From Azospirillum sp. B21 (GTDB lineage Bacteria; Pseudomonadota; Alphaproteobacteria; Azospirillales; Azospirillaceae): DNA of 64,000 nt. Made by a program: the position numbers and the translations under genes. Within the stretch, counting starts at the first letter, position 1. The number at the start of each line of letters is the position of its first letter. The notes beneath the pieces are model-generated. The model made no database searches, was not told where the DNA came from, and was given only the letters and a program-made list of their open reading frames with translations. The stretch covers positions 1 to 64,000 of the forward strand of contig NZ_VTTO01000016.1 of the NCBI RefSeq assembly GCF_008364825.1, written 5' to 3'. Positions 42,408 to 51,392 of this stretch are shown piece after piece.

Positions 42408-43721
42408 TTACCCCCGCGCGATCAGATGGACGAAGGACCCCAGCGCCAGCCCGCGCCGGCTGCCCAGCGCTCCCAGGTCGCTGCCGTCCGCTGCCGTCGC
42501 ATGCAGCAGCGGCGCGTCGTCGCCGCGGGCAAGGGTCGAGGCATAGTGGAACTCGTGCCCCATCAGCGGCGATCCCGCCGGTCCCAGCGGCCCGTCGGCC
42601 AGCAGGGCCGTCCGGCGATAGCCCAGATGCAGCCGCCGCTTGGCGAAGGAGGTCCGGACCCCCAACAGCCCGGCCATCGGGTGGGTGACGCCGTCGGCAT
42701 CCTCCAGCGTCTCGCCCATGACCATGTAGCCGCCGCACTCGCCATAGACCGGCACCCGCTCCGCCGCCGCGCGCAGGCCGTCGCGGAATCGGCGGTTGGC
42801 GGCGAGGCGGCCGGCATGCAGCTCCGGATAGCCGCCGGGCAGATAGACGGCGTCCGCATCCGGCGAGGGCGCCTCGTCCGCCAGGGGGGAGAAGAAACGC
42901 AGCTCCGCGCCCGCCGCCTGCCAGCCGGCGGTCAGGTGCGGATAGACGAAGGTGAAGGCGGCATCCCGCGCGATGGCGATGCGCTGGCCCAGCGGCGGCA
43001 GGGCAGGGGCGTCGTTGCCCGGCCCGGCCTTGGACGGCTTGGCGAGCGCAACGACACGGTCCAGGTCCACATGCTCGGCGACGAAGCGGCCGAGTGCGGC
43101 CAACCGGTCGACCAGCCCCTCCGTCTCGTCGGCCTGGACGAGGCCGAGATGGCGTTCAGGCAGGCTGAGGTCCGGCGCGCGCGGCAGGGCGCCCAGCAGG
43201 GGGATGCCCAACGCCTCGATGGCGTTGCCGGCGAGTGCGGTGTGGCGCGGGCTGCCGACATTGTTCAGCACGACGCCGCCGATGGTCACGTCGTCGCGGT
43301 AGGTGGCGAAGCCCTTCACCAACGCCGCGGCCGACTGCGACTGTCCCTTGGCGTTCACCACCAGCAGCACCGGCCAGCCGGTGCGCGCCGCGATCTCCGC
43401 CGTCGATCCGGTGCCGGTGGCGCCGACCCCGGCCACGCCGTCGAACAGGCCCATCAGCGCTTCGCAGACCAGCAGGTCGGCGCCCTCGGCGGCGCGGGCG
43501 GCCAGCCCATCCAGCAGGTCCGGCCCCATCGCCCATGTGTCGAGGTTCACGCTCGGCCGGCCGGTGGCGGCGCGGTGGAAGGCCGGGTCGATGTAGTCCG
43601 GTCCCGACTTCACCGCCCCCACCGCCACGCCGCGGGCACGGAGCGCCGCCAGCAGCCCCAGCGTCAGCGTCGTTTTGCCGGTGCCCGATGCCGGGGCGGC
43701 GATGATGATGCCATTAGCCAT
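42408..43721 (-). CDS. cobB: Cobyrinate a,c-diamide synthase (hydrogenobyrinate a,c-diamide synthase)
   Basis: 437 residues. Amidates the a and c acetate side chains using glutamine and ATP. The N-terminal P-loop-like ATPase domain is NGIIIAAPASGTGKTTLTLGLLAALRARG, and KSGPDYIDPAFHRAATGRPSVNLD is the family substrate segment. The C-terminal type-1 glutamine amidotransferase half has the catalytic Cys in VYGECGGYMVMGETLEDADG. It overlaps the end of cobA by eight bases and precedes bluB by four. Confidence 0.95.
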   Translation of the reverse strand: MANGIIIAAPASGTGKTTLTLGLLAALRARGVAVGAVKSGPDYIDPAFHRAATGRPSVNLDTWAMGPDLLDGLAARAAEGADLLVCEALMGLFDGVAGVGATGTGSTAEIAARTGWPVLLVVNAKGQSQSAAALVKGFATYRDDVTIGGVVLNNVGSPRHTALAGNAIEALGIPLLGALPRAPDLSLPERHLGLVQADETEGLVDRLAALGRFVAEHVDLDRVVALAKPSKAGPGNDAPALPPLGQRIAIARDAAFTFVYPHLTAGWQAAGAELRFFSPLADEAPSPDADAVYLPGGYPELHAGRLAANRRFRDGLRAAAERVPVYGECGGYMVMGETLEDADGVTHPMAGLLGVRTSFAKRRLHLGYRRTALLADGPLGPAGSPLMGHEFHYASTLARGDDAPLLHATAADGSDLGALGSRRGLALGSFVHLIARG

Positions 43722-44514
43722 GGTGCAGCGCCATCTGGCCCGGCAGCCACTCCAGCGCCGGGCGCAGCCGCACCACCTCGCCGATCACGATGATGGCGGG
43801 CGGCTCCAGTTCGCTGGCCGCCAGATCGGCAACGCAGGTGCCGAGGCTGGTGACGAGGCTCTTCTGGTTGGCGGTCGTCGCTTCCGTCACCACGCCGACC
43901 GGGGTGTCGGCGGACAGGCCGCCGGCCATCAGCTCCGCCGCGATGGTCGGCAGCGCCTTCCAGCCCATATAGAGGATCAGCGGCGCCCTGGTGGCGGCCA
44001 GCGCCCGCCAATCCGGCCCGCCGCCCAGCGAATGGCCGGTCGCCAGGATCACCGCCTGGTTGGTGTCGCGGTGGGTCGCCGGAATGCCGGCATAGGCCGG
44101 GCCGGCGATGCCCGACGTGATGCCGGGGACGATGCGGAAGGGAATGCCCTCCGCCGCCAGCGCCTGCGCCTCCTCGCCGCCGCGGCCGAAGACGAAGGGG
44201 TCGCCGCCCTTCAGGCGCAGGACGCGGTGGCCCTCCTTCGCCAGTTCGATCAGGCGGTTAGTGATGTCGTCCTGATGGGCGGAGGGGCGGCCGCCGCGCT
44301 TTCCGGCGAACTCCAGCCTTGCCGACGGGCTGGCGAGCGCCATGATCCGTTCGCCGACCAGCGCGTCATGGACGATGACGTCGGCTTGCCTTAGACCTTG
44401 CAGCGCCAGCAGGGTCAGCAGGCCGGGGTCGCCGGGGCCGGACCCGGCCAGCCAGACGCTGCCGGGGGCGAAGGGGACCAGGACGCTTTCGGGAATGGAC
44501 GACTCAAACGACAT
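43714..44514 (-). CDS. cobA: Uroporphyrinogen-III C-methyltransferase
   Basis: 266 residues. Adds methyl groups at C2 and C7 of uroporphyrinogen III to give precorrin-2. SUMT motifs: VWLAGSGPGDPGLLTLLALQGL, DALVGERIMALA, RLKGGDPFVFGRGGEEAQAL, and IVPGITSGIAGPAYAGIPATHR. First gene of cobA-cobB-bluB. Its start ATG (44512-44514 complement) shares the tetranucleotide CATG with the downstream-reading ATG of cbiD on the other strand, so its promoter must lie inside cbiD. No strong ribosome-binding site was seen. Confidence 0.94.
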   Translation of the reverse strand: MSFESSIPESVLVPFAPGSVWLAGSGPGDPGLLTLLALQGLRQADVIVHDALVGERIMALASPSARLEFAGKRGGRPSAHQDDITNRLIELAKEGHRVLRLKGGDPFVFGRGGEEAQALAAEGIPFRIVPGITSGIAGPAYAGIPATHRDTNQAVILATGHSLGGGPDWRALAATRAPLILYMGWKALPTIAAELMAGGLSADTPVGVVTEATTANQKSLVTSLGTCVADLAASELEPPAIIVIGEVVRLRPALEWLPGQMALHHG

Positions 44515-45700
44515 GAACGCGGACTCGGGCTCGGAGAAGACGGAAGGCGGTGCGGAGGGTGCCGGGGAGCATGCTACACCCTTGCGCCGCGGCTGGACGA
44601 CGGGAACCTGCGCCACTGCTGCGGCGCGGGCGGCTGCTGAAGCTCTGTTCGGCCGGGAGTTTCCCGATCCGGTGGCCGTGACCCTGCCCGGCGGCCAGAC
44701 CCCGGCCTTTGCCCTGGCGGTGACGGAGCGGGGGGAGGGGCCGGATGGACCCTGGACCGCGGCCGGCGTGGTCAAGGATGCCGGCGACGATCCCGATGTG
44801 ACCCATGGCGCGCTGGTGCGGGCGCGGGTGTGGCGTGGAGCGCCGGGCAGCGGCGTGAGTTTCCGCGCCGGTCCCGGCGTCGGCACCGTGACCCTGCCCG
44901 GCCTGCCGCTGGCCGTCGGCGAACCGGCGATCAACCCGGTGCCGCGCAGCATGATCGCGCAGGCGGTAGGGGAGGCGGCCGCCGCGGCCGGCCAGCCGGC
45001 CGACGTGGTGGTCGAGGTCGGGGTGGAGAATGGCGAGCAGCTCGCCAAGCGCACCATGAACGGCCGGCTCGGCATTCTGGGCGGGCTGTCGATCCTGGGG
45101 ACGACGGGGATCGTCGTGCCCTATTCCTGCGCGGCTTGGATCGCCTCGATCCAGCGCGGCATCGACGTGGCGCGCGCCGCCGGACTGACCCATGTCGCGG
45201 CCTGCACCGGCGATCTGTCGGAAAAGGCGGTGGTGGCGCGCTACGGCCTGTCCGAACAGGCACTGATCGACATGGGCGATTTCGTCGGAGGCACGCTGAA
45301 ATACCTGCGCCGGCATCCCATTCCGCGCCTGACCCTGTGCGGCGGCTTCGCCAAGTTCGGCAAGCTGGCGCGCGGGCTGATGGATCTGCACAGCAAGCGC
45401 CATGCTGTCGATTTCGACTGGCTGGCCGGGCGGCTGGCGGAACTGGGGGCCGGGCCGGAGCTGATCACGCAAGCGCGCGGCGCCAACACGGCGGCGCAGG
45501 TGCTGGGCATGGCGGATGCCGCCGGCCTGCGGCTGGCAGATCATGTGGCCGAGCTGGCCCGCCGAGCCGCGCAGCAGGTGCTGGAGGATGCACCGGTCGC
45601 TGTCGAGGTGCTCGTCACCGACCGCCAGGGGCGGGTCGTTGGGTGTGCGCCATCTCTCGCTCTTGTGAACCCTCTCCCCCCCGGGGAGAGGGCAGGGTGA
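44513..45700 (+). CDS. cbiD: Cobalt-precorrin-5B C1-methyltransferase CbiD
   Basis: 395 residues from 44513; an ATG at 44495 is an alternative that would overlap cobA further. CbiD signatures: LRRGWTTGTCATAAARAAAEALF, GLPLAVGEPAINPVPRSMI, GRLGILGGLSILGTTGIVVPYSCAAWIASI, and LTLCGGFAKFGKLARGLMDLHS. It methylates C1 of the corrin ring in the anaerobic route, yet here it sits among aerobic-route genes, with cobF absent. The last 12 or so residues (NPLPPGERAG) and the stop codon come from palindromic repeat R3. The 5' end meets cobA head to head. Confidence 0.93.
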   Translation: MNADSGSEKTEGGAEGAGEHATPLRRGWTTGTCATAAARAAAEALFGREFPDPVAVTLPGGQTPAFALAVTERGEGPDGPWTAAGVVKDAGDDPDVTHGALVRARVWRGAPGSGVSFRAGPGVGTVTLPGLPLAVGEPAINPVPRSMIAQAVGEAAAAAGQPADVVVEVGVENGEQLAKRTMNGRLGILGGLSILGTTGIVVPYSCAAWIASIQRGIDVARAAGLTHVAACTGDLSEKAVVARYGLSEQALIDMGDFVGGTLKYLRRHPIPRLTLCGGFAKFGKLARGLMDLHSKRHAVDFDWLAGRLAELGAGPELITQARGANTAAQVLGMADAAGLRLADHVAELARRAAQQVLEDAPVAVEVLVTDRQGRVVGCAPSLALVNPLPPGERAG

Positions 45701-45833
45701 GGGGGATGCGTGGCGGGGAGCGTCCGGCAAGCGGATCCCCCTCACCCAACCCTCTCCCCACTTTCGGCGGACCGGAGGTCCGCCTGTCGCGTCAGCGCAA
45801 ACTTCGTTTGCGCGTGAGCGGGGGGGAGAGGGC
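45668..45833. repeat. Palindromic repeat, copy R3 (CCCTCTCCCC subfamily, with nested module)
   Basis: The left half (45668-45706) is the simple CCCTCTCCCC/GGGGAGAGGG hairpin and overlaps the end of cbiD. The right half (45736-45833) carries, inside its stem, a module of about 60 bases with GCGGACC/GGTCCGC and CGCAAAC/GTTTGCG stems, related to the module in R2 and R7. Confidence 0.8.
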
Positions 45834-45858
45834 CTTTTTGCGTGCTGGGCACGCAACC

Positions 45859-46620
45859 TCACTCCCCCAGCCCCCGGTAACGCCGCACATGGCTGCCGTC
45901 ATACAGCGCGCTGCAGCGGAACTCCTCATGGCCCAGCGCCGGGCCGACCAGGATCAGTGCGGTGCGTTCCATCGGTGAGGCCGCGACCTGCGCCGCGATG
46001 TTGGACAGCGTGCCGCGCAGCACCCGCTCGTCCGGCCATGTCGCGCGATAGACCACCGCAGCCGGGCAGTCGGCGCCGTAGAGCGGAGTCAGCCGCTCCA
46101 CCACCCGGTCGATGACGTGGATCGACAGGTGGATCGCCAGCGTGGCGCCCGAAGCGCCCAGCACCTCCAGCGTCTCGTTGGCGGGCATGGCCGACGCGCG
46201 CCCCTCGGTGCGGGTCAGGATCAGCGTCTGGCTGACCTCCGGCAGGGTCAGCTCCCGCCCCAGCGCGGCCGATGCGGCGGCGAAGGCCGGCACGCCGGGG
46301 GTGATGGTGTAGGGGATGCCCAGTTCCCGCAGCGCGCGGGTCTGCTCGCCCAATGCGCTGTAGACCGACAGGTCGCCCGAATGCAGCCGGGCCACGTCCT
46401 TGCCGGCGGCATGTGCGGCCTGGAACTCAGCGACGATCTCCTCCAGCGTCAGCGGGGCGGTGTCGATGATGCGGGCGTCGGCGGGGGCGTGGGCGATGAT
46501 CTCCTTCGGCACCAGAGAGCCGGCATAGAGGCAGACCGGACAACGCGCGATCAGGTCGCGACCACGCAGTGTCAGCAGGTCGGGAGCGCCCGGTCCGGCA
46601 CCGATGAAATGGACGGTCAT
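45859..46620 (-). CDS. cobM: Precorrin-4 C11-methyltransferase
   Basis: 253 residues. Methylates C11 to form precorrin-5. CobM/CbiF features: VHFIGAGPGAPDLLTLRGRDLIARCPVCLYAGSLVP, RLHSGDLSVYSALGEQTRALRELGIPY, ITPGVPAFAAASAALGRELTLPEVSQTLILTRTEGRAS. The ATG at 46620 overlaps the stop of cobE (ATGA), which fixes the start. Third gene of cobL-cobE-cobM. It ends 26 bases from repeat R3. Confidence 0.95.
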   Translation of the reverse strand: MTVHFIGAGPGAPDLLTLRGRDLIARCPVCLYAGSLVPKEIIAHAPADARIIDTAPLTLEEIVAEFQAAHAAGKDVARLHSGDLSVYSALGEQTRALRELGIPYTITPGVPAFAAASAALGRELTLPEVSQTLILTRTEGRASAMPANETLEVLGASGATLAIHLSIHVIDRVVERLTPLYGADCPAAVVYRATWPDERVLRGTLSNIAAQVAASPMERTALILVGPALGHEEFRCSALYDGSHVRRYRGLGE

Positions 46621-47060
46621 GAACGGGTCTCCGAAAGGGCGACTGCGGGCAAAGCAAGTGCCACGGTGGCGCGGGGGGTGGAGCGGCGCGGCAGCAGCAG
46701 GCGCGATCCCGGCCCGGCGGCGGCCAGCGCCGCGGCCTCCGCGACCGAGGCCAGCCCGACCGCGGCCAGCACGGTGGAGGAACGGGTGTGGACGCGGTCC
46801 TGCGCCGCCAGCATCGCGTCCTCCTCGATGAAGCGCAGCGGCAGGCCGAGCGCGCGGGCGGCCTCCGCCAACCCCGCTTCGTCGGCCTTCATCGCCGGGG
46901 CGGCGAGGGCCGCCAATTGGCGCGTGGCGTCGGGCAGGGCCGCCTCGTCGAAGGCGGCGACGACCAGACCGGCGATCTCCTCCCAACCGCAGCCGCGGCG
47001 GCAACCCAGCCCCACGAAAACCGGGCCGAATAGCAGGGCATCGGGCGTCAGGCGGTCCAT
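46617..47060 (-). CDS. cobE: Cobalamin biosynthesis protein CobE
   Basis: 147 residues of the CobE/CbiG C-terminal family: VFVGLGCRRGCGWEEIAGLV at the N-terminus, then KADEAGLAEAARALGLPLRFIEEDAMLAA and SVAEAAALAAAGPGSRLLLPR, the usual pattern. The exact reaction is not established for CobE; CbiG opens the ring lactone in the anaerobic pathway. The start at 47060 has GGGGAGGG just upstream. It overlaps the cobL end by 13 bases and the cobM start by four. Confidence 0.9.
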   Translation of the reverse strand: MDRLTPDALLFGPVFVGLGCRRGCGWEEIAGLVVAAFDEAALPDATRQLAALAAPAMKADEAGLAEAARALGLPLRFIEEDAMLAAQDRVHTRSSTVLAAVGLASVAEAAALAAAGPGSRLLLPRRSTPRATVALALPAVALSETRS

Positions 47061-48295
47061 GTGCCCTCCCCATGCGGTTTTTCCGCTCGCCACAGCGTGA
47101 CCGGCATGGCGGCGCGCCAGCCACGGAAGCCGCCGACCGCCGATGCGCGGGCAACGGCGATCTGGGTCAGTTCACCGCCCAGCCGCTTGTGCGCATCGAA
47201 CAGCACCGCCTCGCTTTCCAGCGTCACCGCGTTGGCGGCGATCCGGCCGCCGGCGGGCAGGGCGTCCCAGCAGGCCGCCAGCACGCCATCCGCGGTCAAC
47301 CCGCCGCCGATGAAGATGGCGTCCGGCTGCTCGAGCCCGGCCAGCACTGCCGGGGCCTTGCCGCGCGCCAGAGCCAAGCCGGGAACGCCGAAGGATGCGG
47401 CGTTGGCGAGGATGCGGTCGATGCGCTCCGGGTGGTGCTCAACGGCGATGGCGCGGTTGGCGGGGTCGCACAGCATCCATTCGATGCCGATGGAGCCCGA
47501 CCCGGCGCCGACGTCCCATAGCAGCTCGCCCCGGCGCGGGGCCAGGAAGGACAGGGTGACGGCACGCACCTCGCGCTTGGTGATCTGGCCGTCATGCTCG
47601 AACCAGTCGTCGGGCAGGCCGGGCGCCAGCGGCAGGATTTGGGCGCCGGGGCTGGCAACGCAGTCCAGTGCAATGGTGTTGAGGTCGGCGACCTGTTCGG
47701 CGGTCCAGGCGTCGGCGGTCGCCTCCAGCCGGGCTTCGCGCGGTCCACCCATCGCCTCCAGCACTGTCAGGTGCGACTTCCCGAAGCCGCGGGCGCGCAG
47801 CAGGGCGGCGAGCTTCGCCGGGGTCGTTCCGTCCCAGGAAAGAAGCAGAAGTTTGGAGTTCGGTTGCAGATGCGGAACGACCTGCTCCAGCGGACGGCCA
47901 TGAACGGTCAGGCAGCGGCAGTCCTGCAGGGGCCAGCCCAGCCGAGATGCGGCGAGGCTGAAGGCGGACGCCGCCGGGATCACAGTCGTTTCCGCAGCCG
48001 GAACGAGTCGCGACAGGGTGGCGCCGACGCCGTACCAGGACGGATCGCCGCTCGCCAGCACACAGATCCGCTGTCCGCGCCGCGCGATCAGGCCGGGGAA
48101 GGCGTCGGTGATCGGCAACGGCCAGGGCAATCGTTCCTGTCCGGCAACGACCGGCACGAGATCGAGGTGACGGTTGCCACCATAGAGGATGGCCGCGCCT
48201 TCGACCGCCGCGCGGGCGGCAGGCGACAAACCGTCCCAGCCATCCTCGCCGATGCCGACGATGCTGAGCCAGCGGGCCGTTCCCATGCTATCCAT
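47048..48295 (-). CDS. cobL: Precorrin-6Y C5,15-methyltransferase (decarboxylating), CbiE-CbiT fusion
   Basis: 415 residues. The N-terminal CbiE-like methyltransferase domain (residues 8-200; WLSIVGIGEDGWDGLSPAARAA, VLASGDPSWYGVGATL) adds C5 and C15 methyls. The C-terminal CbiT-like domain (about 230-410) has SAM motif I at 258-274 (LLWDVGAGSGSIGIEWM), decarboxylates the C12 acetate and methylates C15. First gene of cobL-cobE-cobM. The start at 48295 is preferred; 48286 is possible. It is divergent from cobK, 31 bases away. Confidence 0.95.
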   Translation of the reverse strand: MDSMGTARWLSIVGIGEDGWDGLSPAARAAVEGAAILYGGNRHLDLVPVVAGQERLPWPLPITDAFPGLIARRGQRICVLASGDPSWYGVGATLSRLVPAAETTVIPAASAFSLAASRLGWPLQDCRCLTVHGRPLEQVVPHLQPNSKLLLLSWDGTTPAKLAALLRARGFGKSHLTVLEAMGGPREARLEATADAWTAEQVADLNTIALDCVASPGAQILPLAPGLPDDWFEHDGQITKREVRAVTLSFLAPRRGELLWDVGAGSGSIGIEWMLCDPANRAIAVEHHPERIDRILANAASFGVPGLALARGKAPAVLAGLEQPDAIFIGGGLTADGVLAACWDALPAGGRIAANAVTLESEAVLFDAHKRLGGELTQIAVARASAVGGFRGWRAAMPVTLWRAEKPHGEGTWTA

Positions 48296-48326
48296 GGCGC
48301 CGATCCTGACGGGTGGGGAGGGGGAA

Positions 48327-49067
48327 ATGGTCAAAGTCCTGATCCTGGGCGGCACGACGGAGGCGACGGCGCTGGCGAAACGGTTGGCCGGCCATCCCGG
48401 CATCGACGCCCGCGTGTCGCTGGCCGGCCGGACGAAGAATCCGGTCCTGCCGCCGCTGCCGACCCGCATCGGCGGTTTCGGCGGGGTGGAGGGCTTGGCC
48501 GGTTACCTGCGCACCGAGGGGATCGGTGCGGTGATCGACGCGACGCATCCCTTCGCGGCGCAGATTTCCGCCAATGCCGCCGCGGCCTGTGCACAGGTCG
48601 GCGTGCCGCTGCGTGTCCTGACCCGGCCGGCCTGGGTGGCGGGGCCGGGCGACCGCTGGATCGGCGTGCCGGACATGGATGTCGCGGCGCTGGCGCTCCG
48701 CGGCCTGGGCGACCCCGTGTTCCTGACCATCGGCCGGCAGGAGGTCGCGGCCTTCGAGGCGACGCCGGACAAGCGCTACCTGATCCGCGCCGTCGATCCG
48801 CCGGAGCCGATGCCGGCCCTGCCACGCATGAGCCTGATCCTCGACCGCGGGCCCTTCACCGTGGAGGGCGAACTGGCGCTGATGCGCGGGGAGGGAGTGG
48901 AGGTGGTGGTGAGCAAGAACAGCGGCGGACGCGCCACCGACGCGAAGCTGGAAGCCGCGCGCGAGCTTGGCCTGCCGGTGGTGATGGTGGAGCGGCCGGC
49001 GGGCAACGGTGTGGCGGAATTGCACGACGTCGATGCGGCGGTGGGATGGTTGGAGGGGGTGGGCTGA
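48327..49067 (+). CDS. cobK: Precorrin-6A reductase
   Basis: 246 residues. NADPH-dependent reduction of precorrin-6A to precorrin-6B. Family features: VKVLILGGTTEATALAKRLAG at the N-terminus, IDATHPFAAQISANAAAAC, FLTIGRQEVAAFE, YLIRAVDPPEP and SKNSGGRATDAKLEAARELGLPVVMVERP. The ATG at 48327 has GGGGAGGGGG upstream. Divergent from cobL, convergent with cobJ, with repeat R4 after its stop. Confidence 0.95.
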   Translation: MVKVLILGGTTEATALAKRLAGHPGIDARVSLAGRTKNPVLPPLPTRIGGFGGVEGLAGYLRTEGIGAVIDATHPFAAQISANAAAACAQVGVPLRVLTRPAWVAGPGDRWIGVPDMDVAALALRGLGDPVFLTIGRQEVAAFEATPDKRYLIRAVDPPEPMPALPRMSLILDRGPFTVEGELALMRGEGVEVVVSKNSGGRATDAKLEAARELGLPVVMVERPAGNGVAELHDVDAAVGWLEGVG

Positions 49068-49084
49068 CTCTTCCCCCTGCTGAA

Positions 49085-49199
49085 TCCCCCTCTCCCCCTC
49101 GGGGAGAGGGTCGGGGTGAGGGGGATGCACCACGTGACTTCCCCAGAATCCTCGCCGCGCGTCCCCCTCACCCAGCCCTCTCCCTGGGGGGGAGAGGGT
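49085..49199. repeat. Palindromic repeat, copy R4 (CCCTCTCCCC subfamily)
   Basis: Two hairpin half-units in opposite orientation, CCCCCTCTCCCCCTCGGGGA... (49085-49124) and ...CTCTCCCTGGGGGGGAGAGG (to 49199), between convergent cobK and cobJ. It may serve as a shared transcript end. Confidence 0.75.
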
Positions 49200-49231
49200 T
49201 ACTCGCGGCGGATTGGTCGTCACGCACATCC

Positions 49232-50005
49232 TCACCCCCGATAATGCCGGGGCGTATACACCCAGCGCCCGCCATCCGCCCGCGCCACGAAGCGGGTGTG
49301 CGAGGCGCCGATGATGACCAGCGTGCGCATGTCCGCCTGCTCCGCCCGCACCTCGCCCAAGGTCGTGACGGTCAATTCCTCGTCCGGGCGGCCGATTGCG
49401 CGGCCCAGCACGATGGGGGTCTCGGGCGCGCGGATGTCGCGCAGGGCGTCGAAGGCGGCGCCAAGCTGCCAGGGACGGGCTTTGGAAATCGGGTTGTAGA
49501 GCGCGATGACGAAATCCGCCTCCGCCGCCAGACGCAGGCGCTTCAGCACCACATCCCACGGCTTGAGATTGTCGGACAGCGAGATGGCGCAGAAATCATG
49601 CCCCAGCGGCGCCCCGGCCCGCGCGGCGGCGGCCTGCATGGCGGAAACGCCGGGATCGACTGACAGAGGCACCGCGCGCCAAGCCTCCGGCGCGTCAGGA
49701 TCGTCGAGCGCCTCGAAGATGGCGGCGGCCATGGCGAAGATGCCGGGATCGCCGCCCGACACCACCGCCACCCGCCGGCCCTGTGCCGCCAGATCGAGCG
49801 CGAAACGGGCGCGGTCCAACTCCACCCGGTTGTCGGAGGCGTGGCGCACCTGATTTCCCGGCGGCACCCGATCGACATAGGGGAAATAGCCGACGAGGTC
49901 GGTCGCTTCGGCCAGATCGCGCCGGGCCTCCGGCGTCAGCCAGTCCTCTGGTCCGGGGCCAAGCCCGACGACTTTGAGCCAGCCATTGTTCTCAGGGCCG
50001 CTCAT
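49232..50005 (-). CDS. cobJ: Precorrin-3B C17-methyltransferase
   Basis: 257 residues. Methylates C17 with ring contraction to give precorrin-4. CobJ/CbiH motifs: LKVVGLGPGPEDWLTPEARRDLAEATDLVGYFPYVD, VAVVSGGDPGIFAMAAAIFEAL, SVDPGVSAMQAAAARAGAPLGHDFCAISLSDNLKPWDVV, and FVIALYNPISKARPWQL. The ATG at 50005 overlaps the cobI stop (ATGA). Last gene of the riboswitch-headed run. Confidence 0.96.
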   Translation of the reverse strand: MSGPENNGWLKVVGLGPGPEDWLTPEARRDLAEATDLVGYFPYVDRVPPGNQVRHASDNRVELDRARFALDLAAQGRRVAVVSGGDPGIFAMAAAIFEALDDPDAPEAWRAVPLSVDPGVSAMQAAAARAGAPLGHDFCAISLSDNLKPWDVVLKRLRLAAEADFVIALYNPISKARPWQLGAAFDALRDIRAPETPIVLGRAIGRPDEELTVTTLGEVRAEQADMRTLVIIGASHTRFVARADGGRWVYTPRHYRG

Positions 50006-50757
50006 CCGCGTTTGCCCTCGCCCGGAATGACGATCTGCGAGAAGTAGGGGGCGACGTCCGGCGCCTCCAGGAAGGGCATGAAGCGCTGTTCGTCCATGCT
50101 GGCGCGCTCCACATACCACGCCCGCTCGGCCAGCCCGGCGGCGGCGATGGCGCGGCGCACCTTGGGCAGGTTCTGGCCCAGCTTCATCACCACGCAGGCG
50201 TCGGCGGCGGTCAGCGCGCGGACCAGCGCTGCCTCGTCCAGCGTGCCGGGGATCACCGACAGCACGTCGTCGCGCAGCATCAGCGGGCGCGGCAGAAGCG
50301 AGGCGCTGCACACCATGCTGGTGACGCCGGGGATGACCTCCGCCTTGAAGCGGCCGGACAGCCGCAGGAACAGATGCATGAAGGAGCCGTAGAAGAATGG
50401 ATCCCCCTCGTTCAGCGCCGCAACGGAGCGGCCGGCGGCGAGATGCTCCGCGATGCGCTCGGCCGACTCATCGAAGAAGGCTTCGATCTGGCGGCCATAC
50501 TCCGGGTGGGTCGGCGGCAGTTCCACCGTCACCGGATAGACCATCGGCAGCTCGATCTGGTCTGGAGTGATGGCTTGGTCAGCGATGCGGCGGGCCTGGC
50601 CCCTGGTGCCCCGCTTGCAGAAATAGGCGACGACCGGGCAGGCGCCGATGGTGCGCACCGCCTTCAGCGTCATCAACTCCGGGTCGCCGGGGCCGACGCC
50701 GACGCCGAACAGGGTGCCCAGGGTGGACGGATTTGGGGAGGAGATATCGCCGCTCAT
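50002..50757 (-). CDS. cobI: Precorrin-2 C20-methyltransferase
   Basis: 251 residues. Methylates C20 to give precorrin-3A. Motifs: LFGVGVGPGDPELMTLKAVRTIGACPVVAYFCKRG, AALNEGDPFFYGSFMHLFLRL, EVIPGVTSMVCSASLLPRPL. It overlaps cobH upstream and cobJ downstream by four bases each, so the three are translationally coupled. Confidence 0.96.
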   Translation of the reverse strand: MSGDISSPNPSTLGTLFGVGVGPGDPELMTLKAVRTIGACPVVAYFCKRGTRGQARRIADQAITPDQIELPMVYPVTVELPPTHPEYGRQIEAFFDESAERIAEHLAAGRSVAALNEGDPFFYGSFMHLFLRLSGRFKAEVIPGVTSMVCSASLLPRPLMLRDDVLSVIPGTLDEAALVRALTAADACVVMKLGQNLPKVRRAIAAAGLAERAWYVERASMDEQRFMPFLEAPDVAPYFSQIVIPGEGKRG

Positions 50758-51392
50758 TCCACGTCGCTCGCCAGCGCGTTGACGGCGGCGGCGGCCATGG
50801 CGCTGCCGCCGCGCCGGCCCCGGATCGCCAGATAGGGGACGCCGAAGGGGTTTTCGGCCAGCGCCTCCTTGCTTTCCATCGCGCCGACGAAGCCGACCGG
50901 GAAGCCCAGGATCGCCGCCGGTTTGGGCGCACCGGCCGCCAGTATCTCCAGCAGGTAGAACAGCGCGGTCGGCGCGTTGCCGATGGCGACCACCGATCCG
51001 CCCAGCCGGTCGCCCCACAGGTCGAGCGCGGCGGCGGAGCGGGTGTTGCCGATGCTCTTGGCCAGATCGGGCACGGCGGCGTCGCGGAGCGTGCAGACCA
51101 CCGCGTTGTCCGCCGGCAGGCGGGCGCGGGTCACGCCATGGGCGACCATCTCGCTGTCGCAGAGGACCGGCGCGCCGGAGCGCAGGGCGGCGCGGGCGGC
51201 GGCGCCGACATCGGCGGAGAACAGCAGGTCCTGGGCCGCATCGACCATGCCGCAGGCGTGGATGACGCGAACCGCCACCGGCTTCAGGTCGTCGGGGATG
51301 GCGGACAGGTCGGCCTCCGCCCGGATGGTGGCGAAGGACTGGCGGTAGATGGCCGCTCCGTCGCGGATATAGTCGTAGAGCGGCTCAGGCAC
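50754..51392 (-). CDS. cobH: Precorrin-8X methylmutase
   Basis: 212 residues. Moves the C11 methyl group to C12, giving hydrogenobyrinate. Conserved parts: IRDGAAIYRQSFATIRAEADLSAIP, VRVIHACGMVDAAQDLLFS with the catalytic His, VLCDSEMVAHGVTRARLP, and AAILGFPVGFVGAMESKEAL. It overlaps the cobG end by eight bases and the cobI start by four. Confidence 0.96.
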   Translation of the reverse strand: MPEPLYDYIRDGAAIYRQSFATIRAEADLSAIPDDLKPVAVRVIHACGMVDAAQDLLFSADVGAAARAALRSGAPVLCDSEMVAHGVTRARLPADNAVVCTLRDAAVPDLAKSIGNTRSAAALDLWGDRLGGSVVAIGNAPTALFYLLEILAAGAPKPAAILGFPVGFVGAMESKEALAENPFGVPYLAIRGRRGGSAMAAAAVNALASDVE

